A stretch of DNA of 64,000 bases from Paraburkholderia aromaticivorans (lineage in GTDB: Bacteria > Pseudomonadota > Gammaproteobacteria > Burkholderiales > Burkholderiaceae), in assembly GCF_012689525.1 (NCBI RefSeq), contig NZ_CP051514.1, forward strand, positions 1,674,001 to 1,738,000, given 5' to 3'. This document shows positions 54,690-64,000 of the stretch, piece after piece. The position numbers and the translations under genes are program-made. Positions within the stretch are counted from its first letter, which is position 1. The number at the start of each line of letters is the position of its first letter. The notes beneath the pieces are model-generated. The model saw nothing but the letters and a program-made list of their open reading frames with translations, was not told where the DNA came from and searched no databases.

Positions 54690-56318
54690 TCAAGCCGTCA
54701 GGTAGTAGTCCCTGAACTGATCCCTTAACTGGTTCTTGAGCACCTTGCCGGTTGCGCCGAGAGGAAGGGCCTCTACAAACACAACGGCATCGGGCTTCCA
54801 CCACTTCGCCACCCGGCCGTCGAAGAATTCGAGCAGCTCGTCGGTTCCAAGCGCGCTCTCCGGCTTTTTTACGATCAGCAGCAACGGGCGCTCATCCCAT
54901 TTCGGATGCCTTGCGGCGATGCACACGGCGCTCGCAACCCCCGGGTGCAGGTACGCCACGTTCTCGATGTCGATCGAGCTGATCCATTCCCCGCCGGACT
55001 TGATGACGTCCTTGCTGCGGTCGGTGATCTGCATGAAGCCGTCGGAATCGATCTTCGCTACGTCACCGGTCGGAAACCAGCCGTCGCATAGGGGCGACGC
55101 TTCTTCACTGCCGAAATAGCCGGACGTCACCCACGGCCCGCGCACCTGCAGGTCGCCGGTCACCTGAGCGTCCCATGACAACTCCTCGCCGTCCGGGCCC
55201 ACGATTCGCATGTCGATACCGAACACGGCGCGGCCCTGCTTGGCCTGGATAGCGTAGCGCTGCTGCGTCGACAATGACTGGTGGTGCCCTTTGAAACTGC
55301 AAACCGTACCAATTGGGCTCAGTTCCGTCATCCCCCATGCATGCAGGACGTCGACCTGGTAGCGCTCCTGAAATTCTGTGGTCATGGCCGTCGGGCACGG
55401 CGCCCCGCCCACGATCGTGCGGCGCATGGAAGTAAACGTGGTGCCACGCTCGGCCACATGTCGAAGCAGTCCCTGCCATACGGTCGGAACACCCGCGGAG
55501 AGCGTGACCTGTTCTGCCTCGATCAGCTCATAGAGCGATTTTCCGTCGAGAGCGGGGCCCGGGAACACGAGCTTGGCGCCGACCATGCATGCGATATAGG
55601 GCAGACCCCACGCATTCACATGGAACATGGGGACGACCGGGAGGATCACGTCGCGTGCCGAGCAATTCAGTGAGTCGGGCAATGCCGCCGCATAGGTGTG
55701 CAGAAGCGTTGAACGATGGCTGTACAGCACCCCTTTTGGATTGCCGGTAGTGCCCGATGTATAGCACAACGACGACGCACTGTTCTCGTCAAGGAGGGGC
55801 CAGGCGAAATCGTCGCCGTGACCGTCAATGAGATCTTCGTAGCACAGCAACATGATCGGCAGATCGTGTTTTGCTGGCATGTTTGCGCGATCGGTCATCG
55901 CGACGAATACTTTCGGGCTCTTGATACGCGATGCGACAGACTCGATCAGCGGGAGGAAGGTCAAATCGAAGAAGATTACGCGATCGTCAGCATGATCGAT
56001 GATGTAGGCGAGCTGATCGACGTGCAGCCGGGGGTTGAGCGTGTGGAGTACGGCACCGGAACCCGACACCGCAAAGTACAGCTCCATGTGGCGGTAGCCG
56101 TTCCAAGCCAGCGTACCGACGCGCTCGCCCTGAGCAATGCCGAGCCCAGCAAGGGCGTTGGCCAGCTTTCTGGCGCGTTGCGCGAGATCGCGATAGCGAT
56201 ATCGGTGAATGTCGCCTTCGACCCGTCGCGACACGATTTCCTGCCCGCCGTGATGCCGCTCGGCGTGGGTGAGGAGCGACGCGACCAGCAGCGGTTGCTG
56301 CATCATCAAACCATACAT
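54690..56318 (-). CDS. acyl-CoA synthetase (AMP-forming)
   Basis: 542-residue AMP-dependent ligase: P-loop-like [20 protein letters not shown], motif [25 protein letters not shown], and the catalytic C-terminal Lys in [13 protein letters not shown]. It resembles medium/long-chain fatty acyl-CoA or methylmercaptopropionate-CoA ligases. AGGA lies 8 bases before ATG. Probably the last gene of the minus-strand catabolic operon. It would activate a carboxylate as a CoA ester. Confidence 0.9.
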   Translation of the reverse strand: MYGLMMQQPLLVASLLTHAERHHGGQEIVSRRVEGDIHRYRYRDLAQRARKLANALAGLGIAQGERVGTLAWNGYRHMELYFAVSGSGAVLHTLNPRLHVDQLAYIIDHADDRVIFFDLTFLPLIESVASRIKSPKVFVAMTDRANMPAKHDLPIMLLCYEDLIDGHGDDFAWPLLDENSASSLCYTSGTTGNPKGVLYSHRSTLLHTYAAALPDSLNCSARDVILPVVPMFHVNAWGLPYIACMVGAKLVFPGPALDGKSLYELIEAEQVTLSAGVPTVWQGLLRHVAERGTTFTSMRRTIVGGAPCPTAMTTEFQERYQVDVLHAWGMTELSPIGTVCSFKGHHQSLSTQQRYAIQAKQGRAVFGIDMRIVGPDGEELSWDAQVTGDLQVRGPWVTSGYFGSEEASPLCDGWFPTGDVAKIDSDGFMQITDRSKDVIKSGGEWISSIDIENVAYLHPGVASAVCIAARHPKWDERPLLLIVKKPESALGTDELLEFFDGRVAKWWKPDAVVFVEALPLGATGKVLKNQLRDQFRDYYLTA

Positions 56319-56343
56319 AAGTATCTTCCTGATTTATCCAGAT

Positions 56344-56688
56344 TCAGCCTGGTTGCGCGTGACACCGATCTGCCGGGGTGTCGTCAACGGTGAGTTCGAG
56401 CCTGCCGGCGACGTTCCGGATGGGAAAGGTCGCAAGACTCAAACCGCCGTTGCCCGGCATACAACCGGTCGAGACGTCAAAGCGAAGTCCGTGGGCGGGG
56501 CAGCGAAGCAGGCGCCCTTCGATCTGGCCGCCTGCAAGCGATGCACCATTGTGTGGACAGGAGTTGTCGACGGCGCAGAGTTCGCCGTCGATATTGAAGA
56601 GCACGACGCTGCGGCCGTCGACGAAGACTAGCTTGCGTTGTCCTGGCGCGAGCTCATCGGCTGATCCGACCGGTATCTGGCGTGACAT
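56344..56688 (-). CDS. Rieske [2Fe-2S] ferredoxin
   Basis: 114-residue small Rieske protein with both cluster boxes, CPHNGASL and CPAHGLRF. It resembles the ferredoxin component of aromatic-ring dioxygenases or NirD-like proteins; no oxygenase large subunit lies in the window. Its ATG overlaps the stop codon of the next upstream gene. Confidence 0.9.
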   Translation of the reverse strand: MSRQIPVGSADELAPGQRKLVFVDGRSVVLFNIDGELCAVDNSCPHNGASLAGGQIEGRLLRCPAHGLRFDVSTGCMPGNGGLSLATFPIRNVAGRLELTVDDTPADRCHAQPG

Positions 56689-57404
56689 TATCTGTTCTCC
56701 TGCTCACCGATCGAACGCAACATGGCATCCGCGATCGCGCCGGGCGAGTACGCCCCGGACAGCGACAGTGCCGAATTAACCACGAAATGCGGCACGCCCC
56801 TGACGTCGTCAGCCTGCGTAGAACGCGGCAACGCGAAGTTGTCTTCTCGCCGCGACGTCGTGAGATGGTCAGCGAGGCTCGCGGCGTCGAGGCCGCACGC
56901 GAGGCCAATTCGCTCAAGCACGTCCGGGTTGCCGATATCTTCGCCGTCCATGAAATAGCCTGTGAACAGCCGGTCGATCAAAAGCGCGCGCTTACATACC
57001 GCGCCTGTGGTTGTGGCAGTGGCCGAGGCAACGAGTTTGTGCGCTGCCCGTGTGTTGGGCATGACCTCGATCCTGTCGAACGCCAGTTCGATGCCAGCCG
57101 CGTGAGCCGCCTCCTGAACCTGTGCGCGCCGCGCAGCGACCGCGCCCGGACTCCCCAGACGGGCCACATAGAACGCCTGATAAGGGACCCCGCCGACGGG
57201 CGTATCGGGCAGCAACTGATGCGAATGCCACCGCACCTTGACGCTGACGTCGGGACGCAAGCTTGCGAGGCGACTGACGGCAGCATCGAGATTGCGCTTG
57301 CCGATCAGGCACCATGGGCAGACAAAATCGAAGTGGACATCGACCGTCACCGACACGTTGTTGTTCACTGCCGTGCCCTGCTCCGCTTTCAGTGCACCGT
57401 CCAT
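56688..57404 (-). CDS. DsbA-family (FrnE / 2-hydroxychromene isomerase-like) oxidoreductase
   Basis: 238-residue cytoplasmic thioredoxin-fold protein with FDFVCPWCLIGKR near the N-terminus (CPWC motif) and the cis-Pro loop GVPHFVVN, as in FrnE and 2-hydroxychromene-2-carboxylate isomerases. The stop codon of the hydrolase gene lies 1 base before its ATG, so it is coupled. In a catabolic cluster a glutathione-linked isomerase step is possible, but not shown. Confidence 0.85.
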   Translation of the reverse strand: MDGALKAEQGTAVNNNVSVTVDVHFDFVCPWCLIGKRNLDAAVSRLASLRPDVSVKVRWHSHQLLPDTPVGGVPYQAFYVARLGSPGAVAARRAQVQEAAHAAGIELAFDRIEVMPNTRAAHKLVASATATTTGAVCKRALLIDRLFTGYFMDGEDIGNPDVLERIGLACGLDAASLADHLTTSRREDNFALPRSTQADDVRGVPHFVVNSALSLSGAYSPGAIADAMLRSIGEQENR

Positions 57405-57405
57405 G

Positions 57406-57966
57406 TCAGAGAAGCTCGCGGATCAGGGTGTCCGCCTGTGGCCAGTCGCCATAGCCGGCCGCGGGGTTCAGGTGCCCGACTTCGCCGAGGTCAACGAGAC
57501 GGCTGCCCCAGTCTGCCGCCATACCGGCAGCGCGCTCAAACCCTGCAAGCGGATCGTTGCGGCTGGCGCCGAGAATACTCGGGAACGGCAGCGGTTTGCG
57601 CGGAAACGGCAGCCACCCGTGTTCTTCGAGCACGTCCAGCGTCGGATAACCGGCGGGCATGGGAGCTTCCAGGTCCGCCGGCGTGGCCAGCAGCGCGCCC
57701 TGGATCGGGCGGTTGTGGTGCTGCGCCCAGTGCACGGTAATCATGACGCCGGCGCTGTGAGCGACCAGTACGATCGGGCCATCGATCTTCGCGATGGCCT
57801 CGTCCAGCGCCGCGACGCGCGCCGCACAGCTGAGCTTGTCCTGCTCGAGCGGCGGCACCGAAGCCGTTTTGGGAAGACGAGCCTGCAGCAGTGTCTGCCA
57901 GTGTTCGGCGACATGGTCACGCAGACCAGGCACGATAAGTACGGTAGGTGCGGTATTGAGCGTCAC
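57406..57966 (-). CDS. RBBP9/YdeN-type alpha/beta hydrolase
   Basis: 186-residue serine hydrolase of the RBBP9 family: VLIVPGLRDHVAEHWQ, nucleophile Ser in LVAHSAGVM, acid in GASRNDPLAG and His in VGHLNPAAGYG. GTG start at 57966 with AAGG 9 bases upstream. Between the TauD-type and DsbA-type genes. Substrate unknown. Confidence 0.88.
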   Translation of the reverse strand: MTLNTAPTVLIVPGLRDHVAEHWQTLLQARLPKTASVPPLEQDKLSCAARVAALDEAIAKIDGPIVLVAHSAGVMITVHWAQHHNRPIQGALLATPADLEAPMPAGYPTLDVLEEHGWLPFPRKPLPFPSILGASRNDPLAGFERAAGMAADWGSRLVDLGEVGHLNPAAGYGDWPQADTLIRELL

Positions 57967-57984
57967 GACGCTGAGTCCTTCAGG

Positions 57985-58833
57985 TTAGTACGGCTTGTCG
58001 CCAATAATTCCAGCTCGCTCCATCTTTCGATGGCACGGCGCGTAATCCATCACGGCGTAGTGTTGCGTGGAGCGGTTGTCCCATATTGCGATGCTGTTCG
58101 GCTTCCAGCGCCAGCGCACCTGGTACTCCGGGATGTACGCCTGGCTGATCAGATAACGCAGCAGATCGGACGCGCCGGGATTGGCGTCCTGGCCAAAGCG
58201 CACGCGCGCCGGCGTGTGGTAGTTCGTCAAGTGCGTGGTGAACGCATTGACAAACAGCACTTTCTCGCTCGTCTCGGGGTGCGTGCGCACGACCGGATGT
58301 TCGGCGTCGGGATACTGGGCTTTCAAGGCATGCCGCTTCTCGATCGGCATCACGGCACCGAAGCTCGCTTCGATGCTGTGGCGTGCGCGCAGGTCGGCGA
58401 TCTGCTCCTTCACGTGCGAGGACAGGTTCTCATACGCGAGCACCATGTTCGCCCACATCGTGTCGCCGCCGACGGGCGGGCATTCCACGCAGCGCAGCAC
58501 GGCGCCAAACTGCGGGGCTTCGCGCCACGTGGCGTCCGAATGCCACGCGTTTTCGTAGCGGTCATTGGGCTGATCCGGCGACTTGTAGATTCGCACGAGG
58601 CCCGGATGCTCTGGATCGCTGCCCGCGACCGGGTGGTCCTCCAGCTCACCGAAGCGGCGCGCGAAAGCAACATGCTCAGCACGGCTAATGTCCTGATCGC
58701 GCAGGAACAGGACACGGTGCTTGAGCAGGTTCGCCCGGATCTCGGCAAAGAGGCCATCGTCGTGGATCGCGTCGGCGAGCTTGACGCCCACCAGTTCGGC
58801 GCCAATGGCGTTGTTGAGTTGTTCGACAAGCAT
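57985..58833 (-). CDS. TauD/TfdA-type Fe(II)/2-oxoglutarate dioxygenase
   Basis: 282-residue oxygenase with iron ligands His and Asp in WHSDATW and the distal His in NRSTQHYAVMDY, and the 2-oxoglutarate Arg in KMERAGI. ATG 58833 has AAGGAGG 6 bases upstream; the longer frame is not supported. It sits 10 bases after the quinone oxidoreductase gene. Such enzymes hydroxylate sulfonates, aryloxyacetates, carnitine-like amines and others; the true substrate is open. Confidence 0.9.
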   Translation of the reverse strand: MLVEQLNNAIGAELVGVKLADAIHDDGLFAEIRANLLKHRVLFLRDQDISRAEHVAFARRFGELEDHPVAGSDPEHPGLVRIYKSPDQPNDRYENAWHSDATWREAPQFGAVLRCVECPPVGGDTMWANMVLAYENLSSHVKEQIADLRARHSIEASFGAVMPIEKRHALKAQYPDAEHPVVRTHPETSEKVLFVNAFTTHLTNYHTPARVRFGQDANPGASDLLRYLISQAYIPEYQVRWRWKPNSIAIWDNRSTQHYAVMDYAPCHRKMERAGIIGDKPY

Positions 58834-58843
58834 GGTGCCCTCC

Positions 58844-59824
58844 TTAGATGACGAAGACTGATGAACCGGTTGTCTTGCGCGATTCGACATCACGGTGCGC
58901 TTGTGCGGCATCCTCGAGCGTATAGCGCTGGTTGATCTCGATCTTGATGCGGCCAGCCGCAACGTGGCCGAAGATTTCCCCGGCCAGGTCCGCCTTCTCG
59001 GCGGGGTCGGCGATGTAGTCTGCGAGCGCCGGACGGGTCAGGTACGGCGATCCTTTCATTGCCAGGATCTGCGGATTGAATGCCGGAATCGGCCCCGATG
59101 CCGTGCCGACGCAAACAATCAGGCCGCGGCGCTTGACCGAATTCAGAGTCGCTTCAAAGGTATCCTTACCGACACTGTCGAACACCACATTGACCCCGGC
59201 GCCATCGGTCAGCTCGCGTACGCGCACGGCGACGTCTTCATGGCTGTAGTTGATGGTGTGTTCGCAGCCATGCGCGCGGGCGATTTCCGCCTTAGCTTCG
59301 CTCGAAACCGTGCCGATCACCGTGAGCCCCAGCAGCTTGGCCCACTGCGATACGATCAGCCCGACGCCGCCCGCGGCGGCATGAAGCAGAATCGTATTGC
59401 CAGGTTTGAAGTCGTAGATGCGTCGCATCAGATATGAGGAGGTCAGGCCGCGCATTGTCATGGCTGCCGCCGTCTCGCAGGTAATGCCTTCAGGCAGCTT
59501 GATCAACGGTGCCGCCGGACACAGGCGCTCCGTGCTGTAAGCGCCAAGCGTGTTGACAAAGCCCGTGTAGGTGACACGATCACCTACCGCGACGTTCGTC
59601 ACGCCCTCGCCCACTGCTTCGACCACGCCGGCTGCCTCTACACCCATGCCGGCAGGCAGCGGAACCGGGTACAGCCCTGACCGGAAATAGGTATCCGCGA
59701 AATTCAGACCAACTGCCTCATGGCGCAGGCGAACCTGGCCCGGTCCCGGATCACCGACTTCAACGTCCTCGTAACGCAAGACCTCAGGACCGCCGGTTTC
59801 ATGAAAGCGGACTGCTTTCGCCAT
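58844..59824 (-). CDS. zinc-independent quinone oxidoreductase
   Basis: 326-residue medium-chain reductase of the QOR/zeta-crystallin type: NFADTYFRSGLYP, NADPH-binding AAAGGVGLIVSQWAKLLG, and C-terminal YTLEDAAQAHRDVESRKTTG. It lacks the catalytic zinc ligands of alcohol dehydrogenases. GGAG lies 9 bases before ATG. It would reduce a quinone or an enone intermediate. Confidence 0.9.
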   Translation of the reverse strand: MAKAVRFHETGGPEVLRYEDVEVGDPGPGQVRLRHEAVGLNFADTYFRSGLYPVPLPAGMGVEAAGVVEAVGEGVTNVAVGDRVTYTGFVNTLGAYSTERLCPAAPLIKLPEGITCETAAAMTMRGLTSSYLMRRIYDFKPGNTILLHAAAGGVGLIVSQWAKLLGLTVIGTVSSEAKAEIARAHGCEHTINYSHEDVAVRVRELTDGAGVNVVFDSVGKDTFEATLNSVKRRGLIVCVGTASGPIPAFNPQILAMKGSPYLTRPALADYIADPAEKADLAGEIFGHVAAGRIKIEINQRYTLEDAAQAHRDVESRKTTGSSVFVI

Positions 59825-60005
59825 GATTCGTTCTCCAGTTTGTTTCTCGATTTACAGAAGCGGAATGCGCCTGCTGGAGGACCATCACGTCCCGGCGCAG
59901 GTGCCGATTACCGCAAAGTGTTTGGGTACTGCTTTATTGACCAGACTTAACCGACCGCGCCGCCGCTTCGCCAGGCGGACGCCGCGGCAAGCGCGAGGAA
60001 GCCGC

Positions 60006-61325
60006 TCAGAGCGAGGCCTTCTCACGTAGTGTATTCACGAGGTCAAGGTCGCGCTTGTAGCTGCCACGGCCGATGGCGAACGCGATCGCCGCGAACAACG
60101 GCGCCAGCGGGACCAGCTGCAAGGCGCCGAGCAAGCCGATCCGATCTGCGACGATGCCCGTAAGGATGGCCGCAGGCGCCAGCCCCAGCAGGTTGTTGGC
60201 CAGTGTCAGGGTGGCGAATGCCGACGCGTGGATCGACGGCGGGGTAAGGTTCGCCACCATGGCACCCGAAGGCCCCGTCGCGCCAGCACAGAAGAACATG
60301 CCGCAACCGATCAGGACGAGCTGCAGCCGGCCGGCCGGCAACTGGAAAGCGATGCCGAGCAGGACGCCGCACAACAGGCAGTACACGATCGCGGTCAGCC
60401 ACTTTCTTTGTACAACCTTCCTGTTGAGCCGGTCGGAGAGGCAGCCGCACGCGATCATGCCAAGGCCGGTCACGAGTACGAACACCGCACCATGCACGGC
60501 GGCCTTATCCGGCGCCATGCCGTAATAGCGATTCAGGAAGCTCGGCATCCATGACCACACGGCCGCCGGGACGAGCAGATGCACACCGCTGCCCACGTAG
60601 GCACAAACGACGGACTTCGTGGAAAACAGCCCCTTCATCAGCGCGCGGAAGCTCATCCGCACGCCAAGGCTACCCTTCTGCCCGGCGGTCGCCGGCTGCA
60701 GTGCCGCCAGCCTTTTCTCCGTGACAACACAACGGTAAATGACAACGAGCGCGATACCGACGCAAGCCATTGCGCCGAACGACCAGCGCCATCCAAGGCG
60801 GGTCGCGACAGCGCCACCCAGCGCCATGCCCATCACAGAGCCAAATGCGCCGCCTGCCATGAAAGTGGCGGTGAGGGTGGCGCGCAGACGCGGCGGAAAA
60901 ATGCTCAGGACTAGCGCGATGCCCACACTTCCGTAGGCCGCCTCGCCAATACCGACGCACGCGCGTGCGAGCAACATCTCGCCGTAAGTCGTCGAGATGG
61001 CACATCCGAGCGTCGCGAGACTCCACAGCGCCGCCATCAGTACAATGCTCTTGACCCGGCCCCAGCGATCCGCGAGAACCGAAAGCGGAAAGGTCAGCAC
61101 GCCAACCATGAGTGCCACCACGCTGCTGAGCGAGCCGAGCTTCGTGTCAGAGAGGTTCCACGCGGACTTGATAAACGGAAAGACCGCGTTGAGGACCTGG
61201 CGCGACATATAGTCGGAAAGCAGCAGGCCGATCGTGAGCGCGCATACCACCCATGCGTAGGCCGGTATCCCAGATTGTGTTGCTGAAACATCGCCCGTCG
61301 TGGGCTCTGCATGCTGTAAAAGCAT
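60006..61325 (-). CDS. MFS transporter
   Basis: 439-residue twelve-helix permease of the anion/aromatic-acid uptake type: DYMSRQVLNAVFPFIKS in helix 1, the loop 2-3 motif PLSVLADRWGRVKS and GCLSDRLNRK in the second half. ATG 61325 has GGAGGAG 6 bases upstream. It lies 153 bases downstream of the BKACE gene. Likely imports the cluster's substrate. Confidence 0.9.
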   Translation of the reverse strand: MLLQHAEPTTGDVSATQSGIPAYAWVVCALTIGLLLSDYMSRQVLNAVFPFIKSAWNLSDTKLGSLSSVVALMVGVLTFPLSVLADRWGRVKSIVLMAALWSLATLGCAISTTYGEMLLARACVGIGEAAYGSVGIALVLSIFPPRLRATLTATFMAGGAFGSVMGMALGGAVATRLGWRWSFGAMACVGIALVVIYRCVVTEKRLAALQPATAGQKGSLGVRMSFRALMKGLFSTKSVVCAYVGSGVHLLVPAAVWSWMPSFLNRYYGMAPDKAAVHGAVFVLVTGLGMIACGCLSDRLNRKVVQRKWLTAIVYCLLCGVLLGIAFQLPAGRLQLVLIGCGMFFCAGATGPSGAMVANLTPPSIHASAFATLTLANNLLGLAPAAILTGIVADRIGLLGALQLVPLAPLFAAIAFAIGRGSYKRDLDLVNTLREKASL

Positions 61326-61478
61326 TTCGTCTCCTCCGCGTCTCGCGCGTCCAGCGCCCTTTTCCCATGATGGACAAAAGGGGCCGATATTTGTGTCGCC
61401 CCCCGATGCGAGCCGAGGAGCCTCCTTCTTCAATCACCATCGGCGCGAGATATCATGCCGTTGGCGAGTCCCACCCTG

Positions 61479-62534
61479 TTACGCGGCGCGCAGGGGCAGG
61501 TTTTTCACACCTGCCTTGCGACTCGGTGCCATGCCGTTGGCCGCGAGGGTCTCGTCCACCGTCTTGTATTGCACGCCGATCTTGTAGATCTCGCGCGCTT
61601 CCTTGCCGCTTGCGATCTCACGGCCCAGTTCGCGTGCCACGCGGACGCACTGCTCGATCTGCTGCACCGAGCTCATACGATTGCCGTGCTGGTCGATGAT
61701 CGTGTCCTCGATTCCGCAGCGCGGGTGCAGGCCCATGGCCATCGCCATCATGTTGAACGGCAAAACGTTCTTCAGCAGCGACTCGGCCGTGACCGTGCCG
61801 CCGTCCGGCGCACGGTGGACGAAGTTGAAGAAGTTGAACGGGTTCGGACCGTCAAAGCCGCCGCCGATGCCGATCCACGTCAGGTTCAGCGGCCCCTTGT
61901 AGGCGCCCTTGCGCACCAGGCGATCGAGCGTTTCGAGCGCATGAATACCGGTGAGCTGGAAGTGCGGCTGGATGCCCGAGGCCTGCAGGCGGCGCAGGTG
62001 TTCCTCAACCCAGGCCGGACCCGCGGGCACCGTCATTTCGCTGTAGGCAGCCATGAGTGCAGGATTGGCCAGCGACGTGCCTTCCAGGTACTCCGGATAG
62101 AGCAATTCCATGATGTTCATCTGCGTGGTGTTGATCGCGACCGTCACCTGATCGGGCTTCGGGTCGAGATCGGCCAGCATGTGACGCGTGTCGTCGGACA
62201 GCCACTTCGCGGCCTGGCCGTCGTCTTCCGGTGCAAACGAGATCGAGCCGCCCACCTGGATGATCATGTCCGGCACGGCGGCGCGCACGCCCGCGATCAG
62301 TTCGTTGAACTTCGACAGGCGTTTGGAGCCCTTGCCATCCAGCTCGCGCACGTGCAGGTGCAGCACGGTCGCGCCCGCGTTGTAGCAGTCGACGGCCTTC
62401 TGGATCTGCTCTTCCATCGTCACTGGAATGTCTTCAGGAAAATCCTCAGGCGCCCATTCCGGTCCGTACGGAGCCGTCGTAATGACTACCTTGTCCTGAT
62501 TCTCCGGGTGCAGCGAGTCGTCGAGAAATTGCAT
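61479..62534 (-). CDS. BKACE (beta-keto acid cleavage) enzyme
   Basis: 351-residue member of the DUF849/BKACE family, TIM barrel with zinc: ITTAPYGPEW, HLHVRELDGKGS (metal His pair), IGIGGGFDG, and AMGLHPRCGIEDTI. Family members cleave beta-keto acids with acetyl-CoA to acetoacetate plus a CoA ester. ATG 62534 has GGAGG 6 bases upstream. First gene of the minus-strand cluster, divergent from the AraC-type regulator. The particular keto acid is not known. Confidence 0.92.
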   Translation of the reverse strand: MQFLDDSLHPENQDKVVITTAPYGPEWAPEDFPEDIPVTMEEQIQKAVDCYNAGATVLHLHVRELDGKGSKRLSKFNELIAGVRAAVPDMIIQVGGSISFAPEDDGQAAKWLSDDTRHMLADLDPKPDQVTVAINTTQMNIMELLYPEYLEGTSLANPALMAAYSEMTVPAGPAWVEEHLRRLQASGIQPHFQLTGIHALETLDRLVRKGAYKGPLNLTWIGIGGGFDGPNPFNFFNFVHRAPDGGTVTAESLLKNVLPFNMMAMAMGLHPRCGIEDTIIDQHGNRMSSVQQIEQCVRVARELGREIASGKEAREIYKIGVQYKTVDETLAANGMAPSRKAGVKNLPLRAA

Positions 62535-62740
62535 CGTTTCCTCCAGAAATAGTTGGATGTTTTTCTTCGGCGTCGGGTGCATGTCGACGCGTCAGGAAAT
62601 AAATCAGTAAGGCGAAGATACGGCAATCCAGCGATACGGATTTCGTTTCCGGCGACATTGTTTTATGATTTGACGACACCGAGTGTTAACACCAATCCCG
62701 CGCCAATGGACTTCGCGCGTGAGGAACGGAAGGAGGTCGA
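62535..62740. promoter_or_regulatory. divergent control region BKACE / araC-type gene
   Basis: 206 bases between divergent starts. It holds a perfect 10-bp palindrome GTGTTAACAC (62683-62692) and an AT-rich stretch (near 62660-62672) that could serve as -10. A site for the divergent AraC-type regulator is expected here. Confidence 0.5.
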
Positions 62741-63742
62741 ATGCAAAGCATGGTGAGGTCGTCGACATTGCACGGGTATTTCGACGTGGTGAGAGGCTTG
62801 GGTCTCAACCCCTACGAGCTTGTGCAGGCGGTCGGTCTCGACGCCGTGGCGCTGGCGAACCCCGAGGAACGGATCCCGGCTGACGGCGCCTGTCGGTTGC
62901 TCGAAGCGACTGCGGAGAAAGCGTCGTGTTTGACACTGGGGCTGCGGATCGCGCAAACCCGCCAGCAGTTCGGTAGTGGCGTCGTCAACGTTTTGCTCGC
63001 CCACAAGCGCACGCTCCGTGAGGTGCTGCTGGCCGCTGCCCAGTACCGCTATCTGCTCAACGAAGCCCTGGGTGTTTACGTCGAAACGACCGGCGACACG
63101 GTGACGATCCGCGAAGAGATTGTCGCCGAACCGGGCACCCGGACAGTCCAGGCGATCGAACTGGCCGTCGGCGTGCTGTCCCGCCATTCCAGCGCGCTCC
63201 TCGGTGCCCACTGGAAACCGCACAGTGTGCATTTCACTCATGCGGCGCCGCCTGACCTGACCTTCCATCGCCGGTTCTTCGGCTGTCCGGTCACATTTGA
63301 AAGCGACTTCAACGGATTCGTTTGTGCGGCAGCGGACCTCGATTATCCGAATCCGAATGCAGACCCCGTGCTGGTCCGTTATGCGGAAAGCCTCGCCAAT
63401 CCGCTCAACGATACGGCGGCAGATTCTATTGCGCTGGATGTGCGCAAGACGATTTACCTGCTATTGCCCCTCAGTCAGGCTTCAATCGAACTGGTGGCGC
63501 GACAACTGAATCTTACGGTGCGCACCCTGCAGCGCCAGCTTGATTCAGCCGGCTCCCGTTTCTCGGGCATCGTTGAAGAAGTGCGGCGTGATCTTGCCGT
63601 GCGCTACCTGCTCAACCCACGCTATCCGATCGGCCGGGTCGCAGCCCTGTTGGGCTACACAAACCAGGGGGCGTTTACGGTCTGGTTCCAGAAGCGTTTT
63701 GGTCTGACGCCCCGTGACTGGCGCAGTCGCCACCGAAAGTGA
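62741..63742 (+). CDS. AraC-family regulator
   Basis: 333-residue regulator: an N-terminal arabinose-binding-like domain of the OruR/ArgR subtype (about 20-200) and a C-terminal double helix-turn-helix (ASIELVARQLNLTVRTLQRQ, then RYPIGRVAALLGYTNQGAFT and RFGLTPRDWR). AAGGAGG lies 6 bases before ATG. Divergent position makes it the likely activator of the catabolic operon. Confidence 0.92.
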   Translation: MQSMVRSSTLHGYFDVVRGLGLNPYELVQAVGLDAVALANPEERIPADGACRLLEATAEKASCLTLGLRIAQTRQQFGSGVVNVLLAHKRTLREVLLAAAQYRYLLNEALGVYVETTGDTVTIREEIVAEPGTRTVQAIELAVGVLSRHSSALLGAHWKPHSVHFTHAAPPDLTFHRRFFGCPVTFESDFNGFVCAAADLDYPNPNADPVLVRYAESLANPLNDTAADSIALDVRKTIYLLLPLSQASIELVARQLNLTVRTLQRQLDSAGSRFSGIVEEVRRDLAVRYLLNPRYPIGRVAALLGYTNQGAFTVWFQKRFGLTPRDWRSRHRK

Positions 63743-64000
63743 AAATGCTCGGAGGTCGTGATGGCATCTGCGGCGAATCAGGAATGGTCAACTGAGGTCG
63801 GTCGGAGAAAGTAGACGCCAACATTCCGTAGAATTTAGGAGGGGAGGCGCTGCATGCGCCGGTCACCAATGCTGAGCGCATTGACGTGTAATGAAGCGAG
63901 AGTAAACGCAGCCTGGGCGCAACGGGTCGATGTCGCGCGCTCAGACGGTCTCCGCCCTCCCATGCCGAGGGGGGCGCCCAGGAACGGCACGCCCTAGACT
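63743..64000. other. end of window, no gene seen
   Basis: 258 bases without a supported coding frame, RNA or clear hairpin. Confidence 0.4.

Noticed and set aside
57238..58851. 537-codon open frame opposite the hydrolase and TauD-type genes
   Set aside because: Antisense shadow covering two well-supported genes.

Overview
The window looks like high-GC chromosomal DNA from a member of the Burkholderiales, most likely Paraburkholderia, Caballeronia or Burkholderia. This rests on the gene families (NagF/NagE-type PTS, DUF3141, DUF3300/DUF2950, AspT exchangers, NodT/HAE1 pump, BKACE cluster) and on codon use. There are no rRNA, tRNA or CRISPR features.

Bases 1 to about 51000 form one large locus that reads as a low-oxygen, fermentation and persistence island. 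From left to right it holds: (i) a minus-strand operon aspT2-ldhA-Orn/Lys/Arg decarboxylase-aspT1; (ii) a divergent PTS pair (EIIA-HPr-EI fusion and EIICB), then a DUF3300-DUF2950 pair and small secreted proteins; (iii) a minus-strand operon DUF3141-pta-ackA-fabI; (iv) aspT3-aspD (aspartate:alanine exchange plus aspartate 4-decarboxylase); (v) a SulP transporter and a second DUF3300-DUF2950 pair; (vi) an 11-kb minus-strand run of a small periplasmic protein, an RND efflux pump, PqiABC, an RRM protein and a coiled-coil protein; (vii) a FixL/FixJ-like two-component system and a REC-only protein; (viii) a SYLF lipoprotein, a VIT-like membrane protein and polyphosphate kinase 2. From memory this resembles the low-oxygen-activated cluster described in Burkholderia cenocepacia; I could not check that.

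The main finding is a shared promoter design. Nine near-identical inverted repeats (consensus GGACC-WW-GGTCC, extended downstream to GGTCSKAT) lie upstream of transcription units throughout this locus. In seven of nine a TATAAT-like hexamer starts exactly 26 bases after the 12-mer, which puts the box near -43.5. This is the geometry of an activator site of the NarL/FixJ family, and the locus encodes such a regulator; one box precedes the REC-only gene beside it. The sites link fermentation, decarboxylation, acetate kinase, polyphosphate, envelope and efflux genes into one candidate regulon.

Bases 51095-54497 are an intact IS21-family element. Its ends are defined by matching terminal repeats and a 5-bp target duplication (CCCCA), and it carries istA, istB and two passenger ORFs.

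Bases 54690-63742 are an unrelated catabolic cluster: acyl-CoA ligase, Rieske ferredoxin, DsbA-like oxidoreductase, alpha/beta hydrolase, TauD-type dioxygenase, quinone oxidoreductase, MFS transporter and BKACE enzyme on the minus strand, with a divergent AraC-type regulator. Its substrate cannot be named from sequence alone.

Several genes show decay: fabI has a one-base frameshift, a small secreted-protein gene has a stop at codon 3, and remnants of a DUF2252 gene and an AI-2E-type permease are visible.
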